Source: an uncultured Collinsella sp. (GTDB lineage Bacteria > Actinomycetota > Coriobacteriia > Coriobacteriales > Coriobacteriaceae). From it: a DNA stretch of 64,000 nt. A program made the position numbers and the translations under genes. Below the pieces are notes generated by a model. The model searched no databases. It saw nothing but the letters and a program-made list of their open reading frames with translations, and had not been told where the DNA came from. Location of the stretch: contig CAUEPS010000004.1 in assembly GCA_959019775.1 (NCBI GenBank), positions 56,642-120,641 of the forward strand, written 5' to 3'. This document shows positions 34,173 through 43,670 of this stretch, one piece after another (position 1 is the stretch's first letter; each line of letters opens with the position of its first letter).

Positions 34173-34856
34173 CTAGATTACGAAGAGGATCACCGCCATG
34201 AACTGGAAGATGCTGCCGGCGAGCACCCACAGGTGAAACACGCTGTGCAGATAGCGCACGTTTTTGGCGATATAGAACGGCACGCCCGCGGTGTAGCACA
34301 CGCCGCCGACGGCGAGCAGGGCAAGTGCCACGGGGTTGAGCAGCGCAACAAGTTCGGGCAGCTTAAAGACAACGAGCCAGCCCATCAGCAGGTAGACCAG
34401 GCCGCTTACCCAATGCGGCTGGCGCTCGCGTAGGAAGCACTCGAGGGCGATGCCGATGATGGCGATGGCCCATACGGCAAAGAACAGCACAGCGCCGCCG
34501 TCGTTTGCGAGCGTGATGAGGCAAAACGGCGTATAGCTGCCGGCTATGAGCAGGTAGATGCAGCTGTGGTCGATGATGCGAAACACGCGCTTGGCGCGCG
34601 CGGGCTGAATCGCGTGGTAGAGCGTGGAGGCTAGGTATTCGAGGATAATGCTGACGCCATAGACAATCGCCGCGGCCATATGGGCCGGGCCTCCGCCGCG
34701 CAGGGCGGCGAATACGATCAGGAGCACCAGGCCCGCGATACCCAGCAGGCAGCCGACACCATGGGTGACGGAGTTCATGATCTCCTCGCCCACTGTGTAG
34801 TGTGGAACGACCGCGGTCTTGGGTCGCGGCTTAGAACTGTCGCTCGAATCGGACAT
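34173..34856 (-). CDS. Hemolysin III / PAQR-family membrane protein
   Basis: A 227-residue, seven-helix membrane protein of the YqfA/TrhA (PAQR-related) family. Conserved positions are EIMNSVTHGVGCLLGIAG (first helix), STLYHA with the family histidine, the acid in IDHSCIYLLIAGSYTPF, and VFHLWVLAGSIFQF at the end. Family members influence membrane fluidity; ceramidase-like hydrolase activity is suspected. ATG 34856 is preferred because GGAGG lies eleven bases upstream, whereas the in-frame ATG at 34874 directly abuts it. The gene is a single transcription unit or shares a promoter region with the divergent hydrolase at 35043. Confidence 0.9.
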   Translation of the reverse strand: MSDSSDSSKPRPKTAVVPHYTVGEEIMNSVTHGVGCLLGIAGLVLLIVFAALRGGGPAHMAAAIVYGVSIILEYLASTLYHAIQPARAKRVFRIIDHSCIYLLIAGSYTPFCLITLANDGGAVLFFAVWAIAIIGIALECFLRERQPHWVSGLVYLLMGWLVVFKLPELVALLNPVALALLAVGGVCYTAGVPFYIAKNVRYLHSVFHLWVLAGSIFQFMAVILFVI

Positions 34857-34964
34857 GCCGGTTACATCCTCCAACGTAAAGAGTTCTCAACACTATATCA
34901 AAGCGTCTAGGTACGTGCGAAATTTGCACCATACGTGACCCTTTGTTTACCCATTCTTTGCCTG

Positions 34965-34993
34965 TTGACGCATCAACGGCGAACGTCCATAAT
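34965..34993 (+). promoter_or_regulatory. Sigma-70-type promoter of the alpha/beta hydrolase gene
   Basis: TTGACG (34965-34970), exactly 17 bases, then CATAAT (34988-34993), 50 bases before the start codon at 35043. A short inverted sequence, ATGTTGATG / TATTAACAT, lies between the -10 box and the ribosome site TAGGAG, possibly an operator. Confidence 0.65.
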
Positions 34994-35042
34994 GCGCTTG
35001 CATTAAATGTTGATGTATTAACATCTTATAGGAGAATACCGC

Positions 35043-36008
35043 ATGGCTCAAAACGCACGTTCCCATCGAAAGCTCAAGATAGCCGGCATCGTTGCACTAG
35101 TGGTTGTCGTTGCGCTGCTCGGATTTGCCGGCAACTTTCTGTTTGACTTCGCGCTGAATCCCCGCGCGCCATACACCATGAAGATGATGCAGGATAGCAA
35201 GAACGACAAAGAAGGTGAGCAGCCGGATGCCGAGGATACCGAGGCGCGGGCGTGGTTTAAGGAGAACCGCGAGAGCAGCAGCCTCACCGCGGACGATGGG
35301 ACCGAGCTTGCCGCCTGGTATTTTGCTGCGTCGGAGAGCGCACACGACTACGCCGTCTGCCTGCATGGATATACCAACGAGCCCATCGGTATGGCCCGAT
35401 ACGTCAAGCGATTCCACGACCGCGGCATGAACGTACTCGCACCCGCCGCCCGCGCCCACGAGCGCTCCGGCGGCGACTATATCGGCATGGGCTGGCCCGA
35501 ACGCCTCGACATCGTCGCATGGATCGAGCGAATCGTTCAGGCTGACCCCAAGGCGCGCATCCTGGTCTTTGGCGAATCCATGGGCGCGGCGACCGCCATG
35601 AACGTCGCGGGGGAATCTCTGCCCGCAAACGTGAAATGCATTATCGAGGACTGCGGTTATACGAGTGTTTGGGACGAGTTTTCTCTGCAGCTCAAGGACG
35701 TGTTCGGCCTGCCCAGCTTTCCCTTGCTCGATGTAGCAAACTTGGTGTGCAACGTGCGCGCGGGCTACGACTTTCATAAGGCGAGCAGCGTGGAACAGCT
35801 TAAGCGCGCGACGGTTCCCATGCTGTTTATCCACGGTGACCAAGACACCTTTGTGCCGTACAGCATGCTCGACCAAAACTACGACGCGTGCGCCAGCAAG
35901 GTCAAGCAAAAGCTCACCGTCCATGGCGCCACCCACGCCAAGAGCGCGCAGGTCGACCCCGAACTCTACTGGAACACGGTCGACGACTTCCTCGACGAGT
36001 ATTTTTAG
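35043..36008 (+). CDS. Membrane-anchored alpha/beta hydrolase
   Basis: A 321-residue hydrolase with one N-terminal transmembrane helix (about 12-32, preceded by basic residues), so the enzyme faces outside. The catalytic serine lies in GESMGAA (about 178-184), the acid in HGDQDTFVP, and the histidine in VHGATHAKS. LHGYTNEP forms the oxyanion loop. It resembles YqiK/BAAT-type surface hydrolases ('alpha/beta hydrolase, extracellular'), substrate unknown. It has its own strong promoter (34965-34993) and a terminator (36087-36124), so it is a single-gene unit. Confidence 0.88.
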   Translation: MAQNARSHRKLKIAGIVALVVVVALLGFAGNFLFDFALNPRAPYTMKMMQDSKNDKEGEQPDAEDTEARAWFKENRESSSLTADDGTELAAWYFAASESAHDYAVCLHGYTNEPIGMARYVKRFHDRGMNVLAPAARAHERSGGDYIGMGWPERLDIVAWIERIVQADPKARILVFGESMGAATAMNVAGESLPANVKCIIEDCGYTSVWDEFSLQLKDVFGLPSFPLLDVANLVCNVRAGYDFHKASSVEQLKRATVPMLFIHGDQDTFVPYSMLDQNYDACASKVKQKLTVHGATHAKSAQVDPELYWNTVDDFLDEYF

Positions 36009-36086
36009 GCAAAAAGCAACGTCTGGGGTTTTGTTGCCAAAAATCGGTTTGTGGTCGGCGCTATTCGATTTTCCTCGCACTTCCAA

Positions 36087-36124
36087 AAAGCCGCCCGTGG
36101 GCGCTGTGCTCACGGGCGGCTTTT
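36087..36124 (+). terminator. Rho-independent terminator, bidirectional
   Basis: CCGCCCGTG, a GC-rich loop and CACGGGCGG form a stem followed by CTTTT on the plus strand and preceded by AAAAAG, so it can stop the hydrolase transcript and, in reverse, the DUF362 gene transcript ending at 36172. Confidence 0.8.
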
Positions 36125-36171
36125 GCTCAACTTACGCTACAAAGGCGCTTATTTTGTCCAATAGCTAGGCG

Positions 36172-37377
36172 CTACTTGACCTCGATAAGCTCGTACTTGC
36201 TCGTGCCCAGGCCGATCTTCTCGGCATGCGCGATGCACACTCGCCAGTCGGTGTCGGGATGCGTGATGCAGAAGGGATCCTTGGCCTGCTCGCCCTCCAG
36301 ATGCTCGTGGTTGTGCTCCATCTTGGCCGCGCTATCGGTGAGCTCGGTGTTTGGCAGCGGCTCGGATGCCATGACGGCATCGGCGCAGGCCTGGTCGATG
36401 GCGACCGGGTCGAAGCTCGCGAACATGCCGATGTCGTTGACGATAGGCGTATCGTTTTCGGGATGGCAATCGCAATTGGGGCTGATATCCATGGCAAGCG
36501 AGATATGGAAGCTCGGGCGACCGTCGACGACGGCCTTGGTGTACTCGGCGATCTTGCAGTTGAGCACGTCGGCCGCGGCGTCATAGCCGGGCTTGATGCA
36601 GTCCTGGTTGCATGCCGCAATGCAGCGACCGCAGCCCACGCAGCGATCGTGGTCGATGGTGGCCACGTGCACCGTGCGGGTGTTGCCGTTGGCAAGCTCG
36701 CGCTCGCGGGTGTCGTTGAACGAGACAGCGTCGTGCGCGCAGATCTTTTCGCAGGCACGGCAGCCAACGCAGTGCTCGGTCGAGACGTTCGGCTTGCCGG
36801 CGGCATGCTGCTCCATCTTGCCGGCGCGGCTGCCGCCGCCCATGCCCAGGTTCTTCATGGCGCCGCCAAAGCCGGCCTGCTCATGGCCCTTAAAGTGGGT
36901 GAGGCTAATCACGATATCGGCATCCATGAGTGCCTGACCGATCTTGGCCTCGTGCACGTACTCGCCGCCCTCGACCGGGACGAGCGCCTCGTCGGTGCCC
37001 TTGAGGCCGTCGGCAATGATGATCTGGCAACCCGTAGCATACGGGGTAAAGCCGTTCTGGTAGGCGGTATCAATGTGCTCGAGCGCGTTTTTGCGGCTAC
37101 CGACATAGAGCGTATTGCAGTCGGTGAGGAAGGGCTTGCCGCCCAGCTCCTTCACGACGTCCGCGACGGCGCGGGCGTAGTTGGGGCGCAAAAAGCTCAG
37201 GTTGCCCAGCTCGCCAAAGTGAATCTTGATGGCGACGAACTTGTTCTCAAAGTCGATCTGCTCAATTCCGGCGTGACGGATGAGGCGCTTGAGCTTGTCG
37301 AGCTGGCTCTCGCGAGCATGCGTACGCAGGTTGGTGAAGTACACCTTAGCGGGTGCTGCGGGTGCAGTTGCGGTCAT
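36172..37377 (-). CDS. DUF362 family protein with two 4Fe-4S ferredoxin motifs
   Basis: A 401-residue cytoplasmic iron-sulfur protein. DUF362 covers about 5-190 (TDCNTLYVG and SLTHFKGHEQAGFGGAMKNLGMG, given in parts). Then come two clusters, CVGCRACEKICAHD (about 195) and CVGCGRCIAACNQDC (about 233), and a further DUF362-like part to the C-terminus. Proteins of this type are common in anaerobes; the reaction is unknown, with electron transfer or cofactor assembly suggested. A repeat-rich gap separates it from the FtsX-type genes. The start has GAGGGG about ten bases upstream. Confidence 0.88.
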   Translation of the reverse strand: MTATAPAAPAKVYFTNLRTHARESQLDKLKRLIRHAGIEQIDFENKFVAIKIHFGELGNLSFLRPNYARAVADVVKELGGKPFLTDCNTLYVGSRKNALEHIDTAYQNGFTPYATGCQIIIADGLKGTDEALVPVEGGEYVHEAKIGQALMDADIVISLTHFKGHEQAGFGGAMKNLGMGGGSRAGKMEQHAAGKPNVSTEHCVGCRACEKICAHDAVSFNDTRERELANGNTRTVHVATIDHDRCVGCGRCIAACNQDCIKPGYDAAADVLNCKIAEYTKAVVDGRPSFHISLAMDISPNCDCHPENDTPIVNDIGMFASFDPVAIDQACADAVMASEPLPNTELTDSAAKMEHNHEHLEGEQAKDPFCITHPDTDWRVCIAHAEKIGLGTSKYELIEVK

Positions 37378-37460
37378 AGATCTATCCCCTCGGTCTATAT
37401 GGCGTTACAGACATAGGAGATGGTACCAGTTAAAGCAGAGTTAAAGTCAAGTACGGCACC

Positions 37461-37638
37461 TAGTCATTGGGGACGTTCTTAAATGAGTAGTCGCAAGGGA
37501 CACTCTTTCGCCACCCGGCAGTTGGGGACAGTCCCCAAGTGCCGGCAGCTAGGGACAGTCCTTTCCAGCCGGCCGGCGAGCCGGCAAGTCAGCAAAGACT
37601 GTCCCCGATGACTAGTCGTTTAAGACTGTCCCCGATGA
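37461..37638. repeat. Dispersed GGGGAC repeat cluster, upstream of the FtsX-type ABC genes
   Basis: A 70-base block (37461-37530) starting TAGTCATTGGGGACGTTCTT is about 93% identical to 41123-41192. It is followed by GGGGACAGTCCCC (a palindrome at 37524-37536), CCGGCCGGCGAGCCGG and two copies of AAGACTGTCCCCGATGACTA. The last copy reaches into the ABC permease stop codon. It fills most of the 261-base gap after the DUF362 gene. Confidence 0.85.
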
Positions 37639-40305
37639 CTACTCCTGCACCTTGAGAGCTTCGGCCAGGCCCACACGTTTGATGGAACGCATGTGCAGCA
37701 ACGCCACGACCAGGTAGGTCGCAAAGCCAATGCCGACGCATGCAACCATGGACCAAGCGGGCGCATAGATTTCGATATTGCCGTTGTAGGCGAGCAGCAT
37801 CGAGCGGAAGATGGCCGTGAGCGAGCCAATAATGACCGGCAGACTCAGCACGAGCGACGCCGCCACGCACAGCGTGATCGAGCGGATGTACAGATGCGAG
37901 ATCTCGCTATCGCGATAGCCAAAGACTTTCATATAGCTAATCGAACGGGCGCTGTGGTCGATCACGGCCTTGGTCAGCAGGTACATAAACAGCAGGAAGA
38001 TGAACACCGCAAGCCCAACCATCATTCCGATCATTTTGCTCATCATGCCGATGAACTGGTCGCCCACGGCGCGCATGTCGTCGGGCGTGGTGTCGCCGGC
38101 AAAGTAACGAGCATCGAGGTCGAGCTTCTCGTCGCTCACATAGCCGTTAAAGTAGGCGGCGTCGTTGCCGAACAGCTCGTTAAAGTCGTCGATGCTCATA
38201 TAGATATTCATGTCCGACTTGGAGCCCCAGGCACAGTCCTTGCCCGCGTACTCAAGGGAATAATGCTCGCCCTCGTACTTGTCGCCGAGCGTGACCTTCT
38301 GACCCTCGCTCCAGCCAAACTTATCGAGCAGACCGCCGCCAAAAACGATGCGCCCATCGCCGACGTTGAGATCTTTCCAGTAGCGCGAATCGGATGAAAT
38401 GCCGTAGACGGAAATCGTCTCCTCGCCATTTCCATCGCCGCGGTCGTATTGCAGCTGGTAAACGGCGTATTTCTCGGCCTGTGCGATTGTGCCCGCGCCG
38501 TTGTCGGTCGTATTGACCGGGTGGATATCATCGTTGTCAGTGTCGATCTTAGAGGCCTTGTCGATCAGGTCGATAGCCTCGTCGCGGTCGCAGCCGAGGG
38601 CATCGGCAAGGTCATCGAGGCGCGCGTAGAGCGCATCCTTCTTGTCCTGGACCTTGGCGAGCGCGTCCTGCGCCGCGGCCAGGCTCTCGGCAGACGGAGC
38701 GCTGGTCGCGGCATCGGCTGCCGCCTGCGCTGCATCGGCCGCGTCGTCAAGCTCGTCATCGGCATCCTGAGCGGCAGAAAGCAGCGCGCCGTCAACCGAC
38801 TGCAAACGCTCGAGTGCCGACCACTGCTCGCGCTCCTCGGCGGTGCCCTCGAGTTCCAGTGGGGCCTTGAGCGTGTACTGGTGCTCGGCGACCAGGCTTG
38901 TCTCGAGGTTGTCCGCGTAGTGCGTCATCGTGGGCAGAATCGCCAGGCCAAAGAGCAGCAGCAGCGAGGCAAACGCAATGCCCACAAAGAGCGTGACAAA
39001 GTTGCCCAGGTTGCGCAGAAAGATACGCAGGCGGAAGCGGGAAACAAAACCCATGCGCTCCGGCAGTTGCATACCGCGCTTGGTGCCCGATTTGCCGCTC
39101 GCCTCGTGACGAAGGAACTGCAACGGCGTCTTGCCCATTTTGCGAAACAGGCCCACCAGCGTGATGAGGATGAGCGCGGCGGCGGGAACCACGGCGCACT
39201 TCACAAAGATCTCCCAGCTCCAGTACACCTGGAAGGGCGGCAGGCTGTACGAACCGTAATAGAGGCTGCGCATGGGCTCGGTAAAGAACACAACGCCGAG
39301 CGCAGTGCCCAAAAGCGCCGCGACCACGCCCACGATGGCGGGAAGTGCCAGGTAGTGCAGCACGATCTCGCGACGGCGATAACCGCTGGCGAGCAGCGTG
39401 CCGATGATGGCGCTCTCCTCCTCGATGGTGGCGTCGGTAAGGACCACAAAGACGAACGCCATGATCACGATGATGATGTCGAGCAGCGTCATCCACATCA
39501 TGGAGTCGCCGTCCACGTCATCGCGCGCATAGCCAATGCCCTGATTGGAATCGGCGTCGGTCAGATCGTCCACGCGCGCATCGGCGTCGGTCAGTGCCTC
39601 GACCATATCTTGCTCGGCGTCGATGCGGTCCGCGGTGGGGAGGTCGCGATCGGTAAAGGTGAAGGAGTAGGTGTAGGCGGGTGCGCCGCCGGCATCTTCG
39701 AGCGCGGCAAAGCCGCCATCGGTGACCTCGGCCACGCCGTACGTGATGGTGTTCACCGTAAAGTCCGAATTGTTGAGGAACAGCGCCTGACTATCGGGCT
39801 GGGTCATGATGCCGCAAATGGTGTAGGTGCGACCCTCGAGCTCGACTTTATCGCCCACGGACAGGTTGTTATTGGTGGCAAAGACACGGTCGATGGCCAC
39901 CTCGTCATCCGCCTTGGGTTCCCTACCCTCACAGTAGGACGCAATGTCCACCTTAGCGCGGTGCGCATAGGTGCGCAGCGTGCGCTTGGTGCCGTCGTCG
40001 CCGGCGGTCTTTTTGATGATGGCGTCGATGGAGAAATTCTTGTAGAGCGTGACGCCGCCGACGTCGCCGGCTGCATCCTCGGCGGCCTTGAGTTGATCGT
40101 CGGTAGCCTCGAAGGAGGTGGTCACGCGGCCGTCCTCAATCGCGTACGCATCGCGCATGTCATCGATAAGGCAGCCGATGGAATGCGCTGCGAGCAAAAA
40201 TCCCGAGGTGAGAGCGATGCTTCCGCACATAAGAAGAAAGATGCCCAGGTACTTGCCGATATTGCGGCGCAGCTCGCGCGGGAGACGTTTTGCGAGAGGT
40301 GCCAT
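37639..40305 (-). CDS. FtsX-type ABC transporter permease (MacB-like) with large extracellular domains
   Basis: An 888-residue permease: one N-terminal helix, a large extracellular domain, a three-helix FtsX block (about 270-400), a further helix, a second extracellular region of about 300 residues containing an alanine/aspartate-rich coiled coil (about 520-590), and a final three-helix FtsX block to the C-terminus. It pairs with the ATPase gene whose stop overlaps its start region. Such proteins either export lipids or peptides or transmit force to cell-wall enzymes. The coiled coil suggests contact with an outside partner. ATG 40305 follows the ATPase stop by eight bases. Confidence 0.9.
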   Translation of the reverse strand: MAPLAKRLPRELRRNIGKYLGIFLLMCGSIALTSGFLLAAHSIGCLIDDMRDAYAIEDGRVTTSFEATDDQLKAAEDAAGDVGGVTLYKNFSIDAIIKKTAGDDGTKRTLRTYAHRAKVDIASYCEGREPKADDEVAIDRVFATNNNLSVGDKVELEGRTYTICGIMTQPDSQALFLNNSDFTVNTITYGVAEVTDGGFAALEDAGGAPAYTYSFTFTDRDLPTADRIDAEQDMVEALTDADARVDDLTDADSNQGIGYARDDVDGDSMMWMTLLDIIIVIMAFVFVVLTDATIEEESAIIGTLLASGYRRREIVLHYLALPAIVGVVAALLGTALGVVFFTEPMRSLYYGSYSLPPFQVYWSWEIFVKCAVVPAAALILITLVGLFRKMGKTPLQFLRHEASGKSGTKRGMQLPERMGFVSRFRLRIFLRNLGNFVTLFVGIAFASLLLLFGLAILPTMTHYADNLETSLVAEHQYTLKAPLELEGTAEEREQWSALERLQSVDGALLSAAQDADDELDDAADAAQAAADAATSAPSAESLAAAQDALAKVQDKKDALYARLDDLADALGCDRDEAIDLIDKASKIDTDNDDIHPVNTTDNGAGTIAQAEKYAVYQLQYDRGDGNGEETISVYGISSDSRYWKDLNVGDGRIVFGGGLLDKFGWSEGQKVTLGDKYEGEHYSLEYAGKDCAWGSKSDMNIYMSIDDFNELFGNDAAYFNGYVSDEKLDLDARYFAGDTTPDDMRAVGDQFIGMMSKMIGMMVGLAVFIFLLFMYLLTKAVIDHSARSISYMKVFGYRDSEISHLYIRSITLCVAASLVLSLPVIIGSLTAIFRSMLLAYNGNIEIYAPAWSMVACVGIGFATYLVVALLHMRSIKRVGLAEALKVQE

Positions 40306-40313
40306 GGCGCCGC

Positions 40314-41027
40314 CTACCAATCGAGCTCGGCGGCCGCGACGGGCGACTCGTTGAGCTCATCCTCGACGATGCGTCCGTCGCGCAGGCGCAGCACGCGATT
40401 GGCCATGTGCGCGATGGCGGCATTGTGGGTGACAATGATGATGGTGCAGCCGTAGGTGCGGTTGACATCCTCCATGAGCTGCAGGATTTCCTTGGACGTC
40501 TTGTAGTCAAGCGCGCCGGTGGGCTCGTCGCACAGCAGCAGGCCCGGGTTTTTGACGAGCGCACGGCCGATGGCACAGCGCTGCTGCTGGCCGCCCGAGA
40601 CCTGGCGCGGGAACTTGTTGCGGTGCTCGTAGAGGCCCAGCGAACGCAGCAGATCGTCGACATTGAGCGGGTTTTTGGACAGGTGCGCCGTGACCTCGAT
40701 GTTCTCCTTGATGGTGAGATCGGGCACCAGGTTGTAGAACTGGAAGACAAAACCCAGCTCACGGCGGCGATACTCGCCCAGGTCGGTAGGCTTGAGCACC
40801 GTGAGGTCGCAGCCGTCCACCATGATGGAGCCGCCGTCGGCATCCTCCAGGCCGCCGATCAGGTTAAGAAACGTCGACTTGCCCGAACCCGAAGGCCCCA
40901 GCATGACGCAGATCTCTCCGCGGTTGATGGACGTGTCGATGCCGTCGAGCACCGTCAGGCGTGCATCTCCATCGCCGTAGTGCTTTTTGAGATCCTTAAC
41001 CTGGACGTAGGCCTCCCGCGTTGCCAT
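40314..41027 (-). CDS. ABC transporter ATP-binding protein (MacB/LolD type)
   Basis: A 237-residue ATPase: Walker A GPSGSGKS near 43-50, the Q-loop, signature VSGGQQQR, Walker B LLLCDEPTGALD and the H-loop histidine in IIVTHN. It drives the FtsX-type permease encoded directly downstream and makes no sense without it. ATG 41027 is chosen because GGGGGAT lies five bases before; the in-frame ATG at 41039 has no such site. A direct-repeat block at 41123-41192 lies upstream, matching one beyond the permease. Confidence 0.93.
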   Translation of the reverse strand: MATREAYVQVKDLKKHYGDGDARLTVLDGIDTSINRGEICVMLGPSGSGKSTFLNLIGGLEDADGGSIMVDGCDLTVLKPTDLGEYRRRELGFVFQFYNLVPDLTIKENIEVTAHLSKNPLNVDDLLRSLGLYEHRNKFPRQVSGGQQQRCAIGRALVKNPGLLLCDEPTGALDYKTSKEILQLMEDVNRTYGCTIIIVTHNAAIAHMANRVLRLRDGRIVEDELNESPVAAAELDW

Positions 41028-41122
41028 GATATCCCCCATTGTTAGCCTTGTACTACTTTATGAACATAATAGTAAACCTTGGCGAACTATTTTTGGGGCG
41101 AGAGTGGGGATTTGTTTCAGAC

Positions 41123-41281
41123 TAGTCATTGGGGACGTTCTTAAATGACCAGTCACAAGGGACGCTCTTTCGCCACCCGGCAGTTGGGGACGCTCCTTAT
41201 CTGCCCCCGATGGCTAGTCATTTAAGTCTGTCCCCAATGAATACTTTTGGTCGTTTAAGTCTGTCCCCAATGAGTAGGTGT
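41123..41281. repeat. Dispersed GGGGAC repeat cluster, second copy flanking the FtsX-type ABC genes
   Basis: Block 41123-41192 begins TAGTCATTGGGGACGTTCTT and matches 37461-37530 in the same orientation. It is followed by two copies of TTTAAGTCTGTCCCCAATGA in which the spacer differs. The cluster ends directly at the stop codon of the ABC-2 permease gene. A short relative lies at 29038-29060. Confidence 0.85.
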
Positions 41282-42487
41282 CTAGGCGTGGGATTTGTTG
41301 TGGGCGAGGGCTAGGCCTACGGCGGCGATGGCCGCGGCAAAGAGCACTGTGACGCCCAGATCGCAAGCGATGTCGCCCAGCACGGTGGACGTCAGGTCCG
41401 CGGCGAGCGCCTTGCCAATCGCGTCGTTCACCCAATACGTCGGCACAAAATGCGCCGCGGTCTGCACGGCTGGGCCCATCAGCGACAGCGGCATCCAGGC
41501 GCCGCCCAAAAACGTCATGAGCATGCCGAGCAGGTTGCCCACACCGTTGAGCAGCTCCTCACGCGCACCCAGGCTCGAAAGGGCAAAGCCAACGGCCAGA
41601 GGCGTGCACGCCAGGGCAAACGTCGCCGCCAGCGCCAGGCACACACGACCCACGCCGACCTCGGCAACCGCGCCGGCAAAGCCCACGACGCCCATCATGC
41701 TCGACACAAACCAGATGCAGACGGTGATCACAGTGGCGGCCGCAAACACGGCGAGCGAACGCCGGCGCTCGGAGATTGGGCCGGCATCCATACGACGCAC
41801 GCGCTCGGGCTCGTTCATGCCCGAGAACACCAGCCCCACCGATACGATGACCGACGAGATAATCGCGTACGCGCCAAAGTTGAAATACGACTTGAGCATG
41901 GCGGCGGCAGTCGAACCAACCTTGACCTGCTCAATCTGGACCTCGGCGCGCTTGGCGGCGGCATGCTCGGCGGCCTTGGCGACGCTACCATTAGAGGCGG
42001 CGGGCTCTAGGGCCGCTGCAGCGCCCGCGAGCGAAATCCAGCGCGAGGCCTCAGCAGACGAAAGCGCCGCCGCCATGGTGCCGGCACCGTAGGTCACATC
42101 AAGCCTGGGCAGGGACTCCCCCGCGCGGGCGGCTGCAACGAGGTCGCCCTCAAACCCCTCCGGGATAAAGAACACGCAGTCGGCGCTACCCTTGGCGCTG
42201 TTGCTCTTGGAGAGCGCGTCCGCGAGGTCGTAGGTGCCGTCGCCGACGCCCGTGACCAGCTCAAATCGCGAACCAAGATGCTTGGTAAGCGCACGCGAAA
42301 GGTCGCTATTGTCGCGGTCGACCACGATCACGTTGGTGTCGTAGGGCTTGTACTCGGTAAGCTGCGACGAGTTCCAGCTCACCGAGGCCGCGATGAATAC
42401 GCCCATGAGCGAGATGAACACCGTATAGATGAGCAGGTAGAACGGGTGCGCCAGCGCCATGCGAAGCGCGGTCTTAAAGGTGCTCAT
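41282..42487 (-). CDS. ABC-2 type transporter permease
   Basis: A 401-residue exporter permease: one transmembrane helix near 14-34, an extracellular domain to about 200 containing VIVVDRDNSDLS and an alanine-rich segment, then five C-terminal helices. It has the YhgE/DrrB-like ABC-2 layout. Its gene overlaps the preceding permease gene by 14 bases, and both follow the ATPase at 43671, so the three form one exporter. GGAG lies before ATG 42487. The substrate is unknown; the divergent two-component system suggests an antimicrobial or cell-envelope compound. Confidence 0.88.
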   Translation of the reverse strand: MSTFKTALRMALAHPFYLLIYTVFISLMGVFIAASVSWNSSQLTEYKPYDTNVIVVDRDNSDLSRALTKHLGSRFELVTGVGDGTYDLADALSKSNSAKGSADCVFFIPEGFEGDLVAAARAGESLPRLDVTYGAGTMAAALSSAEASRWISLAGAAAALEPAASNGSVAKAAEHAAAKRAEVQIEQVKVGSTAAAMLKSYFNFGAYAIISSVIVSVGLVFSGMNEPERVRRMDAGPISERRRSLAVFAAATVITVCIWFVSSMMGVVGFAGAVAEVGVGRVCLALAATFALACTPLAVGFALSSLGAREELLNGVGNLLGMLMTFLGGAWMPLSLMGPAVQTAAHFVPTYWVNDAIGKALAADLTSTVLGDIACDLGVTVLFAAAIAAVGLALAHNKSHA

Positions 42488-43661
42488 AGCGGCTCCTTCC
42501 AAAGATCAGCGTGGCGGCGGCAACGAACAGCAACGCCATAAGGACCAGCGCACCGGCGCGAACGGCAAAGGGGCCCAGGTCCTCAAAGAAATACAGGCGA
42601 TTGAACATGTCGCAGATGAGCTTGACGGGGTTGAGCCAACACTCGGCCGGGCAGGCGCGGGCAACGTCGTCGGCAAGCGCCATCGCCGGCTCGCCGTAGA
42701 GTCCGGCGAACAGGGCGCACGTGGTGGCAAAGCCCGTGAGGATGCCGGACTTGGACGCCTTGCCGCCCTTAACAGGCAGCGTGCCCACAAAGAGCCCCAA
42801 GCCCGTCGCGGCAAGCGCGGACACGGCGCCGCCCACCAGACACAGCCCCTCGCGCCCGCCAAAGTCGACGCCCACGACCAGGCGCACGTAGCCGATCGCA
42901 ATCGTCATCGAGGCAAAGGAAACCAGCCACGAGCCCACAAAAATGCCAGCCAGTGATGCCGTCTTGGAAAGGCCGCCCACGCAGCGACGTGCGCCAAGGC
43001 CCGACAGATTGGGCTGCAAATCGACGACGCTCAAGGCGGCAAACTCGGCAGACATCATCGCGACCAGGCCAAAAAGCGCGTAATAGTAGATGACCGTGCC
43101 GTCAGGCGTGGTGCGTGTCAGGCTTACACGGCGGGTGCCGCCCTCGAGCGACAGGGCGCGCGCAACCGCCGCCGGATTGGCGAGCGCCGCCGGGTTGTCC
43201 TGGGCAATCTGGGACATGAGCTCGGCATTTTGTGTATACGAGCTTGCCACCGTCTCCAGAATGCTGCGGTCGGTGAGCACCGTCGACGCACGTGAGCTGT
43301 CGTAACTCGATAGCAGCGTGAGTTTGGGCGTGCCTGCATCGTCGACCGTATAGATGCCCGCGACCTCGCCGGCCTTGAGCGCACGGTTCGCATCGGCCGC
43401 GTCGTCGCACTCGTGGATCTCAAGCAGTCGGTCGTCGCCTTCCTTGGCAAGCGACGTCGCCACGTCCTTAAAGGTCGAGGCGTCCCAGGCCTCGTCCGCC
43501 ACGACGGCAACCGGCACCGGGTCGACCGTGCCGTCAGAGCTCAGGTTCGCAAACATAAACATGAACATCGTGGAAAGCGCGACGGGAAAGAGAGCGCCCC
43601 AGACCCACGTGCTCGGCCGGCGCAGCAGCGTCTTGACCGTAATGATAATGGTGTTGAACAT
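42474..43661 (-). CDS. ABC-2 type transporter permease
   Basis: A 395-residue permease with the same layout as its neighbour: a helix near 17-38, an extracellular region with VPVAVVADEAWDAS, and five or six helices from about 200 to the end. It forms a heteromer with the product of 41282-42487 and uses the ATPase encoded nine bases upstream. The pair shares only distant similarity, so it is an old duplication. Start ATG 43661 directly follows the ATPase stop. Confidence 0.88.
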   Translation of the reverse strand: MFNTIIITVKTLLRRPSTWVWGALFPVALSTMFMFMFANLSSDGTVDPVPVAVVADEAWDASTFKDVATSLAKEGDDRLLEIHECDDAADANRALKAGEVAGIYTVDDAGTPKLTLLSSYDSSRASTVLTDRSILETVASSYTQNAELMSQIAQDNPAALANPAAVARALSLEGGTRRVSLTRTTPDGTVIYYYALFGLVAMMSAEFAALSVVDLQPNLSGLGARRCVGGLSKTASLAGIFVGSWLVSFASMTIAIGYVRLVVGVDFGGREGLCLVGGAVSALAATGLGLFVGTLPVKGGKASKSGILTGFATTCALFAGLYGEPAMALADDVARACPAECWLNPVKLICDMFNRLYFFEDLGPFAVRAGALVLMALLFVAAATLIFGRSRYEHL

Positions 43662-43670
43662 GGCTGCCCC

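Noticed and set aside
38449..40455. 668-residue plus-strand ORF antisense to the FtsX-type permease
   Set aside because: It has no recognisable motif, its composition follows from the high-GC codon pattern of the opposite strand, and the permease on that strand has clear domains.
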